NCBI GenBank assembly: GCA_029821735.1
Contig: JALGSU010000012.1
Location: 248,001-312,000, forward strand
Direction: 5' to 3'
Length of the DNA: 64,000 bases
From: Candidatus Zipacnadia bacterium
GTDB lineage: Bacteria > Armatimonadota > Zipacnadia > Zipacnadales > UBA5352
The notes under the pieces are model-generated. The model was not told the DNA's origin. It searched no databases and saw only the letters and a program-made list of their open reading frames with translations. A program made the translations under genes and the position numbers. The first letter of the stretch is position 1; each line of letters begins with the position of its first letter. Below are positions 61,982 through 64,000 of the stretch, one piece after another.

Positions 61982-63004
61982 ATGGATTACGTGCGATTCG
62001 GCAGTTCCGGGCTGATGGCCTCGAGGATGTGCCTGGGGGCGATGGACTTCCCCGTCAAATGCGACATGGAGACCACCCGAGCGGTCTTCCACAAAGCGTT
62101 CGACAACGGCATCAACTTCATCGACAACGCGGACGCCTACGGCAAGAACGGTGAGAGCGAGGAGGTCATGGGCCAGGCGCTGGCGGATTACCCGCGCGAG
62201 CAACTGGTCATCGCCACCAAGTGCTGGGTGAAGATGTTCAAGCGAGCTGGCGGTGGCGGCGGAGACGGCGGCGGCTGCTCGCGGCGGCACATCGTCCAGG
62301 CCTGCGAGGGCTCGCTGCGACGGCTGCAGACCGATTACATCGACCTGTATCAGCTTCACCACCCCGACCCAGTCACACCGGTCGAGGAGACGCTCTCGGC
62401 GCTGGATCAACTCGTGCGACAGGGCAAGGTGCTGCACGTGGGCGTGTGCAATCACTACGCCTGGCAGATGGCCCACATGCTGGGCGTATCGGCGCTGCAG
62501 AACCTGGAGCCGATCATCTCGATCCAGTGCCGCTACAACATCATGGACCGGGTCATCGAGAACGAGACGGTGCCCTTCGCGCGCCGGTTTGGCGTCGCGA
62601 CCATGACCTACGGTCCACTGTGCGGTGGGCTGCTGACGGGCAAGTACAAGCGCGGCGAGGCAGCGCCGGAGGGCTCCCGGTTCGCCAACCCGCGTATGGC
62701 GAAGGGCGTGTTCTGCGACGAGACTTTCGACACCATCGAGGCGCTTGCGGAGATCGCAGCCCGTAACGGCATGTCAATCAACCAACTCGCCATGAAATGG
62801 GTGCTGAGCAAGGACTACATCACCACGCCCATACTCGGTGGCAGCAAGCCCGAGCACTTCGACCCGATGTATGAACTCGATGACCTGCAGGTCGCGCCCG
62901 AAGACATGCAGCTCATCGATCAAATGTCAGAGAAGTACCGCTACCAGGCGTTTGCGAATCAAAGCCAGGTGGATGGATATCCGCCCGCGCCGAATCGCTG
63001 GTAG
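61982..63004 (+). CDS. Aldo/keto reductase
   Basis: 340 residues from ATG 61982 (GGAGGT seven bases upstream). Catalytic tetrad D48 (FIDNADAYG), Y53, K80 (IATKCW) and H126 (DLYQLHHPDP). C-terminal NADPH-binding segment TPILGGSKPEHF. A Gly-rich insertion (GGGGGDGGG) near residue 90 is unusual. Starts 85 bases after the prepilin fusion; an oxidoreductase follows, so it is probably part of a sugar-catabolic unit continuing past the window. Confidence 0.9.
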   Translation: MDYVRFGSSGLMASRMCLGAMDFPVKCDMETTRAVFHKAFDNGINFIDNADAYGKNGESEEVMGQALADYPREQLVIATKCWVKMFKRAGGGGGDGGGCSRRHIVQACEGSLRRLQTDYIDLYQLHHPDPVTPVEETLSALDQLVRQGKVLHVGVCNHYAWQMAHMLGVSALQNLEPIISIQCRYNIMDRVIENETVPFARRFGVATMTYGPLCGGLLTGKYKRGEAAPEGSRFANPRMAKGVFCDETFDTIEALAEIAARNGMSINQLAMKWVLSKDYITTPILGGSKPEHFDPMYELDDLQVAPEDMQLIDQMSEKYRYQAFANQSQVDGYPPAPNRW

Positions 63005-63111
63005 CGCAGCGCGATGGGGCTGCAAAGCAACCCCTAAGACGCCCGGAGCGCGCAGAGTGAAACGATGCGCGCAAGGGGGAGCGGTGGCAGAGGGCGACAA
63101 GGAGCATGACA

Positions 63112-64000
63112 ATGGCCCAGACATACCGCGCAGCACTGGTTGGGACGCATGGCATATCGAACACGCACGCCGGCTACTACAAGAACCACCCGCGCGTGGA
63201 ACTGGTGGCGGGCTGCGACATCAATGAGGAGAACCTCAACACCTGGTGCGATGCCCAGGGCATCGAGCAGCGCTACCTGGACTACGAGAAGATGCTCGCC
63301 GAAGTGCAGCCGGACATCGTCAGCGTGTGCACGTGGAACAGCACGCACCCGGAACTAACCATCGCGGCAGCGGAGGCGGGCGCGACCGCAGTTATCAGCG
63401 AGAAGCCGATGGGTGAGGACTACGGTGCACCGGCGGACGCGGTGGCGCGGTGCGCGGAGCTCGGCTGCAAGATGGTGGTGCATCACCAGACGCGGTTCTC
63501 GCCGGGCTACAACGCGGCGAAGAAGCTCATCGCCGAGGGAGCGGTCGGCTCGCCGGTAAGCGTTCACTGGAACTCGGGCGGCGGGCTGCTGAACATAGGT
63601 TCTCATCTGATCGACAACTGCCGGTGGATCTACGGCGACGCCATGTGGACAAGCATCTTCGCGACCATCGAGCGCAAGCGCAACGGCTATGAGCGTGGCA
63701 CCTGGTGTGAGGATCGAACCCACGCGCTCATCGAGTTCGAGGGCGGACACAGCATGGTGCTCTCGATAGATATCGTGCCCGGGCAGAAGTATTCCGACTG
63801 GTCCTTTGTGGGGCCAGAGGGCGTCATCCACTTCAACCGTGCCGGAGCCGTCTGCCGGAACGCGGAGGGCACGCACGAGGTCGAGCCCGAGCCGCAGCCA
63901 AGCTTCCTGGAGGAACTGGTCGACTGGATGGAGGGTGGCCCCGAGCACCGGAATATCGCGAGCGGCGCGCTGGTGGCCCAGCAAATCATGATGGCCATCT
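63112..64000 (+). CDS. Gfo/Idh/MocA family oxidoreductase (3' end outside window)
   Basis: At least 296 residues, running off the right edge. Start ATG 63112 has GGAG upstream. The N-terminus reads VGTHGISNTHAGYY in place of the usual GxGxxG, a form seen in some family members; EKP is at 97-99 (VISEKPMG), and LNIGSHLIDNCRW holds the family Gly-His segment. Fourth such oxidoreductase in the window. It follows the aldo/keto reductase by 107 bases on the same strand. Confidence 0.88.
   Translation, partial: MAQTYRAALVGTHGISNTHAGYYKNHPRVELVAGCDINEENLNTWCDAQGIEQRYLDYEKMLAEVQPDIVSVCTWNSTHPELTIAAAEAGATAVISEKPMGEDYGAPADAVARCAELGCKMVVHHQTRFSPGYNAAKKLIAEGAVGSPVSVHWNSGGGLLNIGSHLIDNCRWIYGDAMWTSIFATIERKRNGYERGTWCEDRTHALIEFEGGHSMVLSIDIVPGQKYSDWSFVGPEGVIHFNRAGAVCRNAEGTHEVEPEPQPSFLEELVDWMEGGPEHRNIASGALVAQQIMMAI

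Noticed and set aside
63695..63735. tRNA-like GGATCGAACCCACG on the plus strand
   Set aside because: It lies in a conserved oxidoreductase reading frame and no acceptor stem or anticodon arm can be drawn around it.
1..64000. CRISPR arrays, insertion sequences, rRNA and tRNA genes
   Set aside because: I looked for regularly spaced direct repeats, transposase motifs and tRNA T-arm patterns on both strands by eye and saw none. A tRNAscan-SE and ISfinder run would be decisive.

Overview
The window looks like chromosomal DNA from an uncultured member of the Armatimonadota, probably a metagenome-derived genome. The assignment is inference. It rests on three prepilin genes carrying the [16 protein letters not shown] segment after [15 protein letters not shown], a signature I associate with that phylum. 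It is also supported by high GC, an envelope with DUF2207, MreB and ComEC/ComEA genes, and a rich set of sugar-catabolism families (Gfo/Idh/MocA oxidoreductases, TIM-barrel sugar isomerases, UroD-like methyltransferase-family proteins, ceramidase-like hydrolases, DUF4838 proteins). I saw no rRNA, tRNA, CRISPR array or transposase.

Layout. 1-4.1 kb (+): end of an unidentified gene, then sugar isomerase, DJ-1/PfpI protein, Gfo/Idh/MocA oxidoreductase and UroD-family protein, probably one catabolic operon. 4.2-8.9 kb: a secreted protein (-), then DegT aminotransferase, a secreted FG-GAP repeat protein and pgeF (+). 8.9-16 kb (-): the conserved phoH-pgpH-ybeY-dgkA block, with dgkA fused to a PAP2 domain, continuing into an oxidoreductase and nadB. 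16-26 kb: an epimerase, a PAP2 phosphatase, a UroD protein, a tandem pair of DUF4838 proteins (one decayed), and a divergent SpoIIM/RDD pair. 26-33 kb (-): a small CxxC protein, a presenilin-like GxGD membrane protein, leuS, comEA and comEC behind one good promoter. 33-37.4 kb: PHP protein, HIT protein, mreB and two prepilins, separated by hairpin terminators. 37.5-47.6 kb: a frameshifted M14 peptidase, two alpha/alpha-barrel-like glycosidase candidates, an oxidoreductase, a zinc-ribbon membrane protein, DUF2207 and a ceramidase-like protein. 47.6-54.3 kb: a lone CpaF/VirB11-like ATPase, neuB and neuA (-), then mscS, a glycosyltransferase-like gene, an amidohydrolase and a UroD protein (+). 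54.3-64 kb (+): a perfect consensus promoter and a roughly 430-base structured leader before a cysH-like gene, a DUF4091-like lipoprotein, a second ceramidase-like gene, a membrane protein-prepilin fusion, an aldo/keto reductase and a truncated oxidoreductase.

The most unusual items are the presenilin-like protein at 31.9-32.7 kb, the continuous membrane-protein/prepilin frame at 59.8-61.9 kb, and the leader before cysH. Several genes (DUF4838 copy 2, M14 peptidase, DUF4091-like, second ceramidase-like) each show a single-base frame break. This could be real decay or assembly indels, and only reads can decide. Functional calls come from motif reading, not from database searches.
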